Source of the DNA: Paragyromitra xinjiangensis
Taxonomy: Eukaryota; Ascomycota; Pezizomycetes; Pezizales; Discinaceae
Assembly: GCA_038503065.1 (NCBI GenBank)
Contig: JBCAMK010000015.1
Span: forward strand, 1,426,001 to 1,490,000
DNA: 64,000 nucleotides
Direction: 5' to 3'
Part shown: in pieces, positions 10,226-25,865 of the stretch
Position numbering within the stretch: the stretch's first letter is position 1
Layout of the letters: each line of letters opens with the position of its first letter
Position numbers and translations under genes: made by a program
Notes under the pieces: generated by a model
The model's database searches: none
What the model saw: the letters and a program-made list of their open reading frames with translations, nothing else
What the model was told of the DNA's origin: nothing

Positions 10226-11074
10226 ATGGCAAAAATTGAAACACTCAGCTCGGTCTCGCAGCTCTCCGAAATCCTATCTAAGAATGTCGTAGTCGTGATT
10301 GACTGTAAGCTCCCCCCCCACAAGGTTCACCCACGAAAGAAGCAAGAAACAAAACACTAATACGGATCCCACCGACAGTCCACGCAACCTGGTGCGGTCC
10401 CTGTAAGGCCATCGCTCCGACCTTTGAATCACTCGCCAACAAACACGCCGTCCCCGGCAAAGTCGCGTTCACTAAATGTGACGTTGACCAGTGCCAGGAC
10501 ATCGCCGGCCAATATGGTGTCCGAGCGTTTGTTCCCCCCACATCCCATGGATAAAACTATTAATAGCTGACTCTTATTCCTTAGCATGCCCACATTCCTA
10601 ATCTTCAAAAACCGCAGCGAAGTCGCACGCGTACAGGGCGCCGACGCCCGTGGCCTCACCTCCGCGGTAGAGAAATACGCCGCCGAAGCCAAGTCCGCGG
10701 CCGCTACCTTTGCGAGCAGCGGAAAAGGGTACACTCTAGGTTCTTCGTCTGCATCTGCGTCCGCAGCGGCGGCTCCGGCGGCGGCGGCAAGGTATGTGCG
10801 TAGCGGGCAGATTTTGGATAGCTTGCCGGTTGGCGCAAGGCTGCGCGGGGTTTTGAATGCTGTAGTGGTATTTATTGGGTTGTATCTGACATCACTGTTC
10901 TCGCTGGACCCGATCCCGGCGGCGGAGAGCTCTTCATTTAACACGGCGAGTATGGGTGAGAAGAAAAATGTACGTAGTGCAGGTGGAGGACCAGGGTATA
11001 TGGCACCGTCTGCCGGCGGGCCGGCGGGGAGAAGATTGGGGACACTAGATAGTATCAGGGGAAGTGGCGGCTAA
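10226..11074 (+). CDS. Thioredoxin-like protein with C-terminal extension
   Basis: Three exons: 10226-10304, 10379-10526 and 10585-11074 (238 aa); introns of 74 and 58 nt, phases agree. Residues 1-110 form a classical thioredoxin fold: the WCGPC active site (about residues 31-35) follows VVVVIDFHAT, and the cis-proline loop VRAMPTF follows the second intron. Such proteins reduce protein disulfides using electrons from thioredoxin reductase. After residue 110 there is a low-complexity Ala/Ser-rich linker, then a hydrophobic stretch (LNAVVVFIGLYLTSLFSL, about residues 168-185) that could be a single membrane anchor, and a glycine-rich tail. This extension is unlike the short cytosolic thioredoxins of about 105 aa, so the protein is a thioredoxin-domain family member whose partner and location are unknown. 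No N-terminal targeting sequence is evident. Confidence 0.85.
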
Positions 11075-12815
11075 GAAGAGGAGAGGAAGGAGTGAATCGT
11101 AGTAGTGAGGCGCACTAAGGGTTTTTTCTTAGAATACTTGTTGGATCTTTAGGGGCTGTTTTTAAGGGATGATTTTTTTGTACTATCGCAGACAGACTGA
11201 GCTTGGGCCAATGCAAGAAGTTTCCTTCGTGCTCTGAGGGTTGGACTTCCTTCGACCCCAAACACCTCTATGATCAATGATAAAACTATTCCTTAGCCAT
11301 ATGCTATAGGCTCTCAGTACAGGTATCCTTGACATGAATATTGCTATCTTAACAAGTTAATTCACATTTCAGAAAGGAACTAGCCCCGTAGCCTCGTAAC
11401 TAGAAATTAATTCAAGATTCAAATTGGGGTTCTAGTCCACGGATTAATATTGTAAGAAACCGAGCAGCAATACTACATGTAGACACATGTCCACCTATAC
11501 TGTCCGAATTCTAATTTTGCAAATAATAGAGTAGACATCCCGCCCATCATCACACATGTTCATATTAATTATGATTTCTCCTCACACCTGAAGAAATACC
11601 CCCCACTGAATATTCTTAACCCGTTTGTATGCCGCTTAATAGCGCGTCGCATTAAAGAAGTAGATTTGTGCCAAAATACCTCGGTCTTCATATCTTCTCA
11701 CTCGAACTAATTTAATACGACCTATTACCAGATGTAAGTCACGGCCCGTGTTAAGCACTTAGGTAAGAATACCTTCGAGCACCCTTAAAGCTAATGCTTT
11801 TCTATGTTCTTCGAGGCTAAGCGCGGCCATCTTGAAGAGGTGGATCTATACATCATGGCTCCTCAACAGACTTGATTATCGAATGCGAGTCCTTTATACC
11901 TAGCATATGGGTATCTCCCGCGTCTTATACCAAGAATCCCATCATCTCGAATCCAGTATCAATGACAGCTTCTTTCAAGACTCCTCCTGACATGGGTTTA
12001 GTTGTTTGAGGTATAAAATATTTGACTTTTCTAGAGTGTTAGCGCAAGTACTTAGCGGGTAGACGTTAACTTGATATTTACTTAGAATAGTTTGTACTCT
12101 TGCACCCCGTTTGACTAATCGGCCAAAACGGTAAGAGGGAAACCGTTAGGTTCTTAGAGCCTAGACAATAGCGTAATAATAATATCAAGTCGAATGATGA
12201 TGAAGACAAGAAGAGAAAGGCTAAATAGAGGCTATATAACCTTCTGGATATTTTCCCATGACAGAAACCCTTGAAGGTATATTTTGTGGGCGATTAAATG
12301 TATTTGAACAAGAATCCAGCGACTGCACGCGAGAATAATAGTAGCAAAATGCTCCTTAGATACATGTAGTTCAACAGAGCTGGACCAATCATAAAGTTCA
12401 ATACTTGGTCTCTATTGCCCTCTGGGGTAGTGATTGTTAATGTATGTATCTCACCGAAAGACTTTCGTTCAGGAAATGACCTGCTATATAAATTAGTCCC
12501 TAGAGCTAGAACATCGGTGTAAAGAAGGGACGACGAAGCACTGTACTTGGGATGTGAAGACGCTCAATCCAATATATCATACACCTATCCTGACTCAAGG
12601 TTCGGTTTAATCTAGTGAATGTGCTGGCAGTGTGTCTTTTTACTCCCCGATCCGTGGATGCTAGTAGCTAATACAAGGCTGAAAGGGTGATGGAATGTGT
12701 ATAGCTTAGAATAGAGAGACGTTTTCCACCGTTGATTCAGTTTGGGAGATTGTGAGGAGTGATAAATCTAGCCTAAAATACCGTGCTTTCTGCCAATACC
12801 GCTGTAGGCTATGGG

Positions 12816-12842
12816 TTTTCGACGTTTTCGACGTTTTCGACC
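12816..12842 (+). repeat. Triplicated 9-mer TTTTCGACG
   Basis: Three tandem copies of TTTTCGACG, the last with a terminal C instead of G. Confidence 0.9.
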
Positions 12843-12910
12843 CTGCATGAAGCCGTAGGAGGTTTGAAGATATTTCTGACATTGCGTAGAGCTTCTAGCT
12901 AACGACTAGA

Positions 12911-12937
12911 GGTGGTGGTGGTGGTGGTGGTGGTGGT
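12911..12937 (+). repeat. (GGT)9 microsatellite
   Basis: Nine uninterrupted GGT units in an intergenic stretch. Confidence 0.9.
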
Positions 12938-13552
12938 TGATAGTGGTGTGTGGGATGCTGGGAGGGGTGGGTGCATCGATGAAGTCCAGGCTTCAGGACC
13001 CCAGGACTGCTATTGGGGGCTTCACGTTGAGGGCTAAAGCTAGTGGCTTCAGCTAATCATTCCCGGAATCCGCCAAATATCGAACACCTAAAAGGGCTAG
13101 CTATCCTGATGAGCAAATCCCATTCTATGGTACAGAGTTTTGTACCTTTTCCACCTGTTACGTCGTTAACGAGGACAACCTTGGCACTCTTGGATGTATG
13201 ACTTCCAGAGCCTACCATAGAAATTACTCCTGCATATAGTTTTTTATCATAGACGAATGCTAGGGACAAAAACGCCCCGAGCACCCGAGAATTCAATTGA
13301 GATAGAAATACAGAGGGAAAACCCTTCATCTAACCCGCAAGGACATCAAACATCCATAGCGCATCATATCAGATCATCGCAGATGGAAGTTGATCAGGAA
13401 AAAAATAATTCAAAAACCATAAAACCACAGAAACAGAAACAGAAACAAAACAATTAAGTTCTAAACCCTCCCTCCTACGATCCAGCCCGAAGTAGAAATG
13501 ACCCATGCTCAGTTCTACGGTATTTATCCGCTTCCTGTTCTAGCTTTTATAC

Positions 13553-14573
13553 CTACTGCTTTCCTGGCGTCTTTGACTCATCATTCAATATCGCGCTCAC
13601 TAGCGCCGGATGCTCTCCACTGTTTACCAAATTCGCTGCACCGACTGGCTTTGGCGGCAACCCAGCAGGCCTCGGCGGCAGCGGATGGGCTTTCCTTTCA
13701 GGCCCTGCAGGTGGTGGTGCAGGAACTGGTTTCTTCGGTAGCTCATCGACCTTTTGCGCAAGCGCCGCCTTTTCTTCCTCAATCTCCTTCTTCTCGACCT
13801 CCACAGCAACCTCGTTAATCGGCGCCGACTCCTCCGTCGTCGCAGCGTCCACATCCACCATATCCGTGTCGCCGCTCGCAATCACAGCAGCAACCACAGC
13901 CACGTCAGGAACGGTACCTATCGGTATACCACCAGGAGTCGGCCCGCCAGGAGCGTTAGGATCGCTATTATGCGGGATAACAACTGGGAACGTCCTCAAC
14001 CGTTCCTCGGCGAAAGAGACCGTCTTCTTTGGACCCGGTTTGCGTCCCCTTGGTTTTGCCTTCCTTTTTGGCGGCGGCACCCTTCGGCGCACAGTCATGA
14101 CCGCCGTTGCTTCAACGGTTTCCACAATCTCCACGTCTCCGCGCTTCCGTGGGCGGTCTGGAACTTTCGCGAGGTAGACGGGCTCCGGACCTTCTTTGCT
14201 TCGCGGAACCTGCACCCAGCGCTTCGTCATGAAGAGTCTACCGCCGGGGGTAGCGGGGGGTTTAGGTGCGGGTTTAGCCTGGGTGGATGAGGAGCTGCGC
14301 GCAGCCTGGAGAAGCGCCTGCGACATTGGTTGGAGCAGGTGTGTTTCTTTCGGGAGAGGAAGCTCGGGTTGCGGGGGTGGTGGAGGCGCTGATTTGCCGA
14401 CGGCGACCCATTGTCGGGCCCAGCGGCGGACTGGAAGGCCCTCAAAGACGTCGTGGTCGTGGGCGGAGCGAGCTTGGCGGCGAGATTGACCCGTGGGTCG
14501 GTACTGTGGTGGATTAGCTATGGAGGTGAAAGGCGAGCTTTGGGGAACGTACAAAGGAGATGCGCGCAGGCAT
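13553..14573 (-). CDS. Hypothetical proline-rich basic protein with an AT-hook-like motif
   Basis: Two exons: 14553-14573 encodes only MPARISF, then a 49-nt intron (GTACGT ... CACCACAG), then 13553-14503 (323 aa in all). The short first exon was chosen because it gives an in-frame ATG; the long frame itself has no ATG upstream of residue 60. I do not recognise the family. The N-terminal third has two tryptophan motifs, RRWARQWVAVG and KRWVQVPR; a basic stretch KRKAKPRGRKPGPKK contains an AT-hook-like RGRKP core, suggesting binding to AT-rich DNA. A Val/Ala/Asp region and an acidic, coiled-coil-like segment (VEVEKKEIEEEKAALAQK) follow, and the C terminus is proline-rich. Inference: a nuclear, chromatin-associated protein. 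Confidence 0.65.
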
Positions 14574-15125
14574 TGTTGCGGGTGATTAACGCGTGTAAGA
14601 AAAATGCTAGGTTGGCGAAGTCACGGGGCTCGTGGGCTGGTGATTTGTGGCGAGCGTGCGAAAGATGACCGATTGTAGATGAGGGCGCAAGAGGCTCTGC
14701 AGGAAACGCGTTGTTGACTTGCGGTTTTGCGGTTGTTCCCTTTTTTTTGGTCGCTCGGTCGCGATCGAGGGATGGAGTTGACCGTTTAGGATAGGCGATG
14801 CGCGTGAAAGATAGAACCGTTACCCGGCCCTGAATGGTCCGTCTCGCACTTGGACTAACGGAATATTCGCCACCAGTGAGATAATTTAGATAGAAAACGC
14901 TCGGCAGCACCAAATGTGTCTGCTCATACCGTAGATATCAATTGTATCCGTATAGTTTATTTACAGTTCAACACCATGCAGAGAAATGATATTACACGCC
15001 GAAAACTCAGGGTTGGACCCCGCCATCCGTACGAATAGAGAGGAGAAGTGGGACAAAGTCGGAAAGGAAATTTTGTTTAATTCCAGCTGTAGATCAGGTT
15101 GTTAGCATCATGAGATTCTAGAGGT
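14574..15125. promoter_or_regulatory. Intergenic upstream of the AT-hook-like gene
   Basis: 552 bp between two minus-strand genes. It should contain the promoter of the gene starting at 14573 and the 3' end of ISD11. No other feature seen. Confidence 0.4.
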
Positions 15126-15760
15126 TTATATCCTTTTAGGGAATGAATAGACCCACCCTGTGTCCTTCTGACGAACAATGTCGCCACTTCCACTAATCTG
15201 CCTACCCTACAGAGAAGGTTAGTATCAATTCGCTGCTCAGATGCTCAGACGCATTCAAGGGTGATCGATGATAAACATACAGAAGCTTGGCCTTCAACAA
15301 CCAACCTATCCATTTGGAAAAACTGGCTGACCACGGTTTGTCTCTGCACAATTCCCATTAGCAATCCGAACAGATATCCCTTCCCCTCAAGCCTTGCTCA
15401 TCCATCTTCTAATCACAGCATCGGAGCTTATGGATAGTGTAGCGTACTTTGATAACCTGCAGCTCCCTCAACCCCTTCTGCACTAATTCCTGTATCCGTC
15501 GAGGATCCTCCTCAGACTTATGTTCCCGGAAAGCATCTCGTGTCCTGCGCTTCGCATACTCGCGGAAGTTATAGGCTGCGAAGCGATTCGAGAAGCGGAG
15601 GAGGCTTCGGTACTATCAAGTTCTTATGGTCAGCACTAAAATTCGGAACGGCAAACATTGACCCCAGCACAAAGAAGGAGAACTTCAGAGGAAATAGAAG
15701 TAGTAAGAACGAGAGGAATTTACTTACCAAAGACCTCACTTGCACTGCAGTCTCTGACAT
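15126..15760 (-). CDS. ISD11: Mitochondrial LYR protein Isd11 (LYRM4), Fe-S cluster biogenesis
   Basis: Four exons: 15728-15760, 15448-15612, 15281-15343 and 15126-15206 (113 aa); introns of 115, 104 and 74 nt, all phase 0. The LYR motif is split by the first intron: exon 1 ends in ...VRSL and exon 2 begins YRSLLRF. The rest matches the family: [18 protein letters not shown], then a glutamine-rich helix, and a C-terminal IVRQKDTGW block encoded by the last exon. Isd11 binds and stabilises the cysteine desulfurase Nfs1 in the mitochondrial matrix together with acyl carrier protein, enabling sulfide transfer for Fe-S clusters. The usual length is about 90-110 aa; the tail YSFPKRI after GW is a little longer than average. 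It is divergent from the ATP sulfurylase gene across 867 bp. Confidence 0.93.
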
Positions 15761-18690
<2,930 letters not shown>

Positions 18691-20476
18691 ATTTAGACCC
18701 TAGATCTTTGAGTTTGGCGTATTGTGTTTGGATTTTTTCAAAGATCAAAAAATCAAGAGGTGTGACAAGAATTGGCAATATTTGACCTAAAATCTTTTGT
18801 ACTATAGAACTATTAACCTTTTGCGATGAAAATGTGAAGATCATGGTGTATCACTCGGTGGGCTAGATGTTTTCCGTGAAGTGGTGATACCCGTCACTCA
18901 GGCCAAAGGCTTAATTAATATATTCGATATAGAAGAAATAAACGAAACAAAGGCGGGGAGACTCTCCGTATATACTGCATGGCCAACTAGGCGTCTTCCA
19001 CCATATTTCTCGCCGGCTAGCGCCTCTAGGCCCAAAGCAGCCTTCAAATACGCCAAATAGGCGCCTGAATAATCCACAGCCAAAGAAGTGTCTGCTACAG
19101 CGCGAAATTTGCTAAGAAAGCCTACATAGTCCTAGGAAGCCCTACGTAGGTGAAGTAAAAGGTGGGACTAAATAGCAGATAATGGTAAGAACAGCCAAAT
19201 GCGACATAAAGGAAGGAAATATCCAACATTCCGGGTGTCATTAAGCAAAGTTACGAGCCTATTCCTTGATTCCATTAAGAGCTATGCTGCTCGTGTTGCC
19301 GCAGGTCTCAAAGGAAACCCCAATTATTATTACAGGCGAGCCAAACTGGTCCTTTCTCAAAGCCTCATCACATTGCATCATAATATGTCACTCGGTATAT
19401 CCTTATTAACAAAGCCAATTCCCCTATACAGAATATTCTAACTACCTCGATCAAGCCATGAATTTGCTGGCAATGGCTTGAGATAACACCAGTTTCCTGA
19501 CACGTGACTGCCGTCCGTGTCTGACCTCTTCGTAGATAAATAAGTATGGCCCTTAACGGGCTAACAGGAAAAATATGGGCAAAACTTGTTATCGCGTTGT
19601 ACATGTGATTCCCCGCGCAAGAGAAAGCCTTTTGGGCATACGTCACATGGGACTTTCCCCTAGGCCATATAAAAAGCTTGAGCTTGCTCTAAATGACACG
19701 ATGTTCTGATACGACGGCTACCCGCACGAGAAGCATAGAGTCGTTTGCGAGGACGGAACAACTTGCACTCATATTTTGGGTGAACGCGATTAGCTATAAA
19801 CTCCTTCACTCTGAAGCTGTTGGTCTCACCCCGGAAGAGGCAATCCTGAAGCTGGGCAGGGAACACCTTCTCACCACCTCCCTTCCAACAGACGCACGGC
19901 CTTATTCAACCGCAGCATGAATACAACCAACAACGACTCTCTTTTGCAAATTCCCTCCGAGTCCACCCTCCTAAAAGCATAATTATCGACTAATAGGAGC
20001 GTGGTTTGATTACTCGGAGTTTATATTCAACGCCTTCGGTAGTCTTCTTGTGGAACAATTTTACTTTCTTTTGTCGTTTCGGTTTAGCCACCCAGGTGCA
20101 GGTTTTCTATCACTTCTATCCTGGAAATTTAAAGAGATGGCCATCAATAGACGTCATTTCACAATCAACGATCGCCCAACATAAAGTTTGGTCGCAATCT
20201 GATATGGCAGATTTTTCGGCCAATCATACTAATCACATATTTTGTCTGCCAAGAAAAATCGGTGAGGACGGCAGCGGTTAATGGTATGGTGCTATGGGTC
20301 TTGGCATACTAACAGGCATGAATACTTCACACCTCACACTTCACACTTCTTCAAGCTTTATACCTTCAAAGCACAGGTCCTGTACAGAAGAACCTATCCA
20401 TTTACCAGCAAAAAACATTGACATCACCTCAAACTCTACTAAACCATCGATTGTGAGAACTTAACACATTGAAACC
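18691..20476. other. Intergenic, no gene seen
   Basis: 1.8 kb between ATP sulfurylase and D-amino-acid oxidase. One 75-aa ORF with an ATG (19693-19920) overlaps an opposite-strand frame and has no recognisable features. The last 150 bp include CA- and CT-rich DNA that should be the promoter of the oxidase gene. Confidence 0.4.
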
Positions 20477-21909
20477 ATGGCCACACGGGCGAATATAGTG
20501 GTATTAGGGTAAGTTATATCTAAGCTCTCATTGCAAATAGGTAATTGACACGTTTCTCTAGAGCTGGTGTAGCGGGGTTGACGACGGCGCTGCTACTTAG
20601 TCGTCGTAGCGGCTTCGGCGTTACCGTTGTCGCAAAGCATATGCCTGGCGATTATGACATTGAATACACCTCGCCTTGGGCTGGTGCGAATTTCTTGCCG
20701 TCAGTGACACCCGCGTTTTCCGGCCTCCGATTAACCCAATTATGGTCCTTTGAACGCCACCAGAACTCAACTAAATCCTATGACCGAAATTAGTGTTTCT
20801 CCGAAAGGCTCACGTGCTGCAGAATGGGATAGGGTGACATTCGTGGAACTTTATAGGCTCACGTCGAATGTCCCCGAAGCTGGTATCCACTTTCAAGGTA
20901 TGGATATAGTAGGAGTGTTTCTAGATGTGCCTGTCGGCAACTTGCTTACGGTTATATAAAAAAAGATGCTGTCATATACAATCGCGATAAGGACAAGGAG
21001 AAAGTTACCGCTGACTGGTTCAACGAATTGCTCCGCCGTGATCCTTGGTTCATGAATATAGTTCCAGAGGTAATCAAACGCTTATATAGCTTGTTGGTGG
21101 GCTAGCTGACATTACACCAAGTTCCGAGAACTGTCGAAGTCCGAGCTTCCTGCAGGTGTCTCCAGTGGAACCAGATGGAAGTCTGTATGCATCAACGCGC
21201 CTGTCTACCTTGCATACCTTGTTTCGCAGTGTCTTAAAAATGGGGTGGTATTTGAGCGTGGGGTGCTCAAGCACATCTCTGAAGCCGCATCATTACACTC
21301 ATCGGGAGAGAAAGCCGATCTCGTAGTTAACTGCACTGGGCTGATGGCATACAAGCTCGGAGGTGTTGAAGACAAGAACGTTTATCCTGCGAGAGGACAG
21401 ATTGTTCTAGTAAGGAATGTTGCGCCGGCCATGATCACTAGCTCCGGTACAGACGATGGAGATGACGAGGCCATGTATATCATGACCAGGGCCGCAGGCG
21501 GAGGAACTATCCTTGGAGGATCCTATCAGAAGAACTCCTGGGAGTCACAACCTGATATGAACCTAGCCCAGAGGATTATGAAGCGTGCTATAGAATGGTG
21601 TCCAGAGCTCGTAAAGCCCGGACAAGGTGTTGAAGGGTTAGACGTGATACGCCACAGTGTGGGATTGAGGCCATTGAGGATCGGGGGACCGAGGGTGGAG
21701 AAGGATGTTATTGATGGTCTAAAGGTTGTGCATAACTACGGTGCTGGCGGATTTGGATGTAAGTGACCCTATCATTTTCTCTTGGGATGCAACCTTTTAG
21801 ATTGGTAGTTATGTGGCTGACAAGTACCATAGACCAGTCAAGCTATGGGATGTCTGAGGAAACCGTGAAGCTGGTGGAGGAATCTTTGCAGGCTCGGGCA
21901 GTGTTGTAA
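20477..21909 (+). CDS. D-amino-acid oxidase (FAD-dependent)
   Basis: Six exons: 20477-20508, 20562-20699, 20794-20897, 20966-21069, 21122-21758 and 21833-21909 (363 aa), all phases consistent. The enzyme oxidises D-amino acids to imino acids with release of H2O2. Seen: the N-terminal FAD-binding motif VVLGAGVAG (split by intron 1), the SPWAGANFLP segment, the VNCTGL motif, the RHSVGLRPLR block with a substrate-carboxylate-binding arginine, and the C-terminal dinucleotide motif HNYGAGGFGYQSSYG, split by the last intron. Size matches the family (about 340-370 aa). The C terminus reads ARAVL, which does not fit the usual PTS1 consensus of peroxisomal oxidases (see findings). D-aspartate oxidase is a close paralogue and cannot be excluded by motif alone. 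Confidence 0.92.
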
Positions 21910-22507
21910 ACGTGTTCGGCCTGCCATCCATCACAAAGTGTAAAATAACTTACATGAGGTAAGGGGGAGTAGAATACAGAGGAAAATCTCCGCTGTTCAA
22001 ATAGTATATCTAGGAAATTCTATACCCTAGATCATACAATGCAAGATATTACTATGACTATATGTATATTCCTAGCTAGCAGTTTCCACGACCAGCTAGC
22101 TATTCAGGACCAGGGCGGAATTTTTAAGTCTATGAGAAATCAGTTGCTCAAAGAACTCTAAATACTGACAAGCAAAAGGTTCTGTTAGAATCGAGATGCC
22201 TGATTCAGACGGTTGCCAAGACGTGAGTCTATCATGAGTCACATGCACGCATGCGACCGCCGCATTGATACTTTTGGGCACTAATTCCGACCAATTATGG
22301 TTCCCCGCATAAGCTCTGTATCTGTGTCTTGGCGTCTCAGGCCACCTCACCTCCAAGCTTAGAATCTGGCCGCCTCGCCCCTCTCCCTTTATCTTCTCTT
22401 CTTCCCCTTCCTCTCCCTCTCTTCTTCTCCATTTCCTGTCATCATCCTCTTAAACCACAACGAACCTTTTATCCATCTCCAAAAGCACTTAATACCAATC
22501 CATAAAA
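21910..22507. promoter_or_regulatory. Polyubiquitin promoter region
   Basis: 598 bp. The part next to the polyubiquitin ATG (about 22375-22450) is strongly pyrimidine-rich (CTTCCCCTTCCTCTCCC-type), as is common for highly expressed fungal genes. No heat-shock element array could be recognised with confidence. Confidence 0.5.
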
Positions 22508-23687
<1,180 letters not shown>

Positions 23688-23977
23688 ATGCTATTAATTT
23701 GGTCATGTGATCATGGGAAATGTTACTGCTTATAAACGTGCACTGGGTTGTTTTAAAAGGATGATTCTATCCTCTTGGGAAATGGTTTCGGTGTTTGGTT
23801 TTTTTTCTTTTAGCAGTTTTATGATATTAATCAATATTTCCGGGTCGTTTCCCGATATGTTCAATTTGATTGAGTTCTCGTCCAAATAAATGCTAAATCT
23901 GATGCGATAACGCTTACAACTGTACCTGTTCATGAAGTCGCTAACAAACGTGACCAAACCCCAAATTTCCAATTTGA

Positions 23978-25504
23978 CTACTCACTCTCATCGTCTGAAG
24001 AACCTAAAAACACTGCCTCATCCAGTTCCTCGCCATCTTCAACCTGAACACTCTTATATCTAACTTCTTGATCCCGATCTCCATCTTTGACTCTTTGCGA
24101 AACCCCACCCCTCAAGAAAAATGTCAACAATCCCAAGTCATAGAATATCTTCATCAACCCTGCAATAAAAAACGCAACACCCATTTTGCCCTTCTCACCC
24201 AGCCAGCCAGTAACGAACGGTCCTATACCTTGCGAGAAGGTTTTGAGGGTATTTACCACCCCCATGACAGCTGTTCTTTCTTCGGGCATCATCACAGCAG
24301 CAAGGAAAGCTGTCCTTGGGGCTTGATCCATACTCGCCATTAAAGATCTTAGAATCAGAAAGCTCATCGCGAATCCAGTCCCAACACGCGAGCTTCCAGG
24401 TATCGGAATCATGCATAGGAGAACTGCTGATGGGAGATGCGTGTAGACCATGGTTCGAATGAGACCAAGGCGCTTTGAGATTGGGACTGCTAGAAGCGAA
24501 GATGCTGCTGCGAGAAGAGAAGTCGTGAAGAAGAGTGTGCCGAGCGTAGAAACAGAGAGCGAGTGCTTAGTAGTGAAGTAATAAGTTAACCAAGACCTGT
24601 AGAACTCAAGTCAGCCAGCTTTATAATAGAGCATACACTTTTGATGAACTGACGCTGGTGCAAGGCCTGAGGCTGTGCTGTCTACTGCAAACAAAAGACA
24701 AAGCTTCCAAAGGATCGATAGAGACTCTGTCGATACTTTTGGTATCAACAACCCCATAACCTTTTGCCACAACCCAAGTCCCTTCGAACCAGCTTGCTGG
24801 TTCCTCAAAAAAGATTCACCCTCATTGCGTCCCTCGGAACTCTTAACAACCTCACATTCTCCTGTGAGAGCCCAAGCCAACGCCAGCTTCACCAATCCGA
24901 TCCCCGCATATATCCAAAACACAACTCGATACGCCTTCTCCTCTGCTGCCGCCCCCCCGTCCTTGCCAGTCAAAAAATGAACTAGCCACCCACAACTCAC
25001 ACTCCCTAACGCTCCTCCAAAGGCTCCAATAAGTGTATACCATGCAAAAATCTCGGTCCTTGCACCACCATCGACTAGTTGTGCCGTGACTGATTCCTCG
25101 ATGGCTCTGAACGGGCCTATTTCGTTTCCTGCCGGGGAAATAACACCGAGTACGGCTGCAACAAGTAAAATCCAGAAATTTGAGACTAATGCAAAGGTTA
25201 TCCCGGACATTGTCATTAAGACAGCGCCTAACATTAATATGTTACGTCGTCCGAGACGGTCGGCGAAGAGAGTTAAGATTAAGGAGATTACGACATCGCC
25301 ATAGAGAGTCAGCGTCATGAAGAGTCCTGTCCTAGATGTCGGATTCTGAAGAACTGTGAAAAAATGGGCCAAAATTAAGGTACTAGAACCGTATGCATAT
25401 AGGCGGACGAAGCGTTGAAAGAATAACAACCGGACATTGTGATTGGTGAGGAGAGGCCGCGGAAGGTATTGGAAAGGGAAAGTAAGGATCTTGTTAAGGG
25501 ACAT
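23978..25504 (-). CDS. MFS transporter (DHA1-like), 12-TM
   Basis: Two exons: 24639-25504 and 23978-24596 (494 aa), with a very short 42-nt intron (GTGTAT ... CTACAG), phase 2. The N-terminal half has six hydrophobic helices with the MFS loop 2-3 motif FADRLGRRN (about residues 80-88). A long hydrophilic central loop (about residues 218-265) follows, and the C-terminal half has the remaining helices. The tail is acidic (EDGEELDEAVFLGSSDDESE). Such proteins are proton antiporters or facilitators; the substrate is not deducible. It is divergently arranged with another MFS gene 361 bp away. Inference: the pair may be co-regulated. Confidence 0.86.
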
Positions 25505-25865
25505 GGCGTCTAACTTTCTTTCGTGGTTTGCAATATCATTACATGAAGTTTGAGGATTTCAACTTCTGTCGTACAAATCTCGAAAGAATGACGCGTGGCG
25601 TGAAGCGGGGCCGTTCCAGTGTCACGGCAGTTACGGCACATCTTGGCACATCTTCTTATCGATACCAAATAGCAGTTATCGGTAGTAGCGTTACACTGCA
25701 TTATCTCTACTAATCAGGAGATAATCAGCGATCAAGTAGGTAATTACCCATGAACCATGCGGGTATGACAAGAATACATTACATTAGAGCTTCAAAAGTA
25801 GGCCGTGTGCGGAGTTGTCTCTATCCCTCTCTTGAAGATGCATTTCAATCGCACAATTTTCAAAC
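25505..25865. promoter_or_regulatory. Shared bidirectional promoter of two MFS transporter genes
   Basis: 361 bp between divergent ATGs at 25504 (minus) and 25866 (plus). A direct duplication CACATCTTGG-CACATCTT occurs at about 25637-25656. No operator is recognised by name. Confidence 0.6.

Larger units (their letters stand above)
11075..13552. other. Intergenic with simple repeats
   Basis: About 2.5 kb without a convincing gene. It holds three tandem TTTTCGACG-type 9-mers (12816-12842), nine GGT trinucleotides (12911-12937), and a run of CAGAAA/ACAAAA words near 13428-13453. No ends of a mobile element could be defined. Confidence 0.4.

Noticed and set aside
19693..19920. 75-aa ATG-initiated ORF
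   Set aside because: Shadowed by an opposite-strand frame, no domain, no splice context; likely chance.
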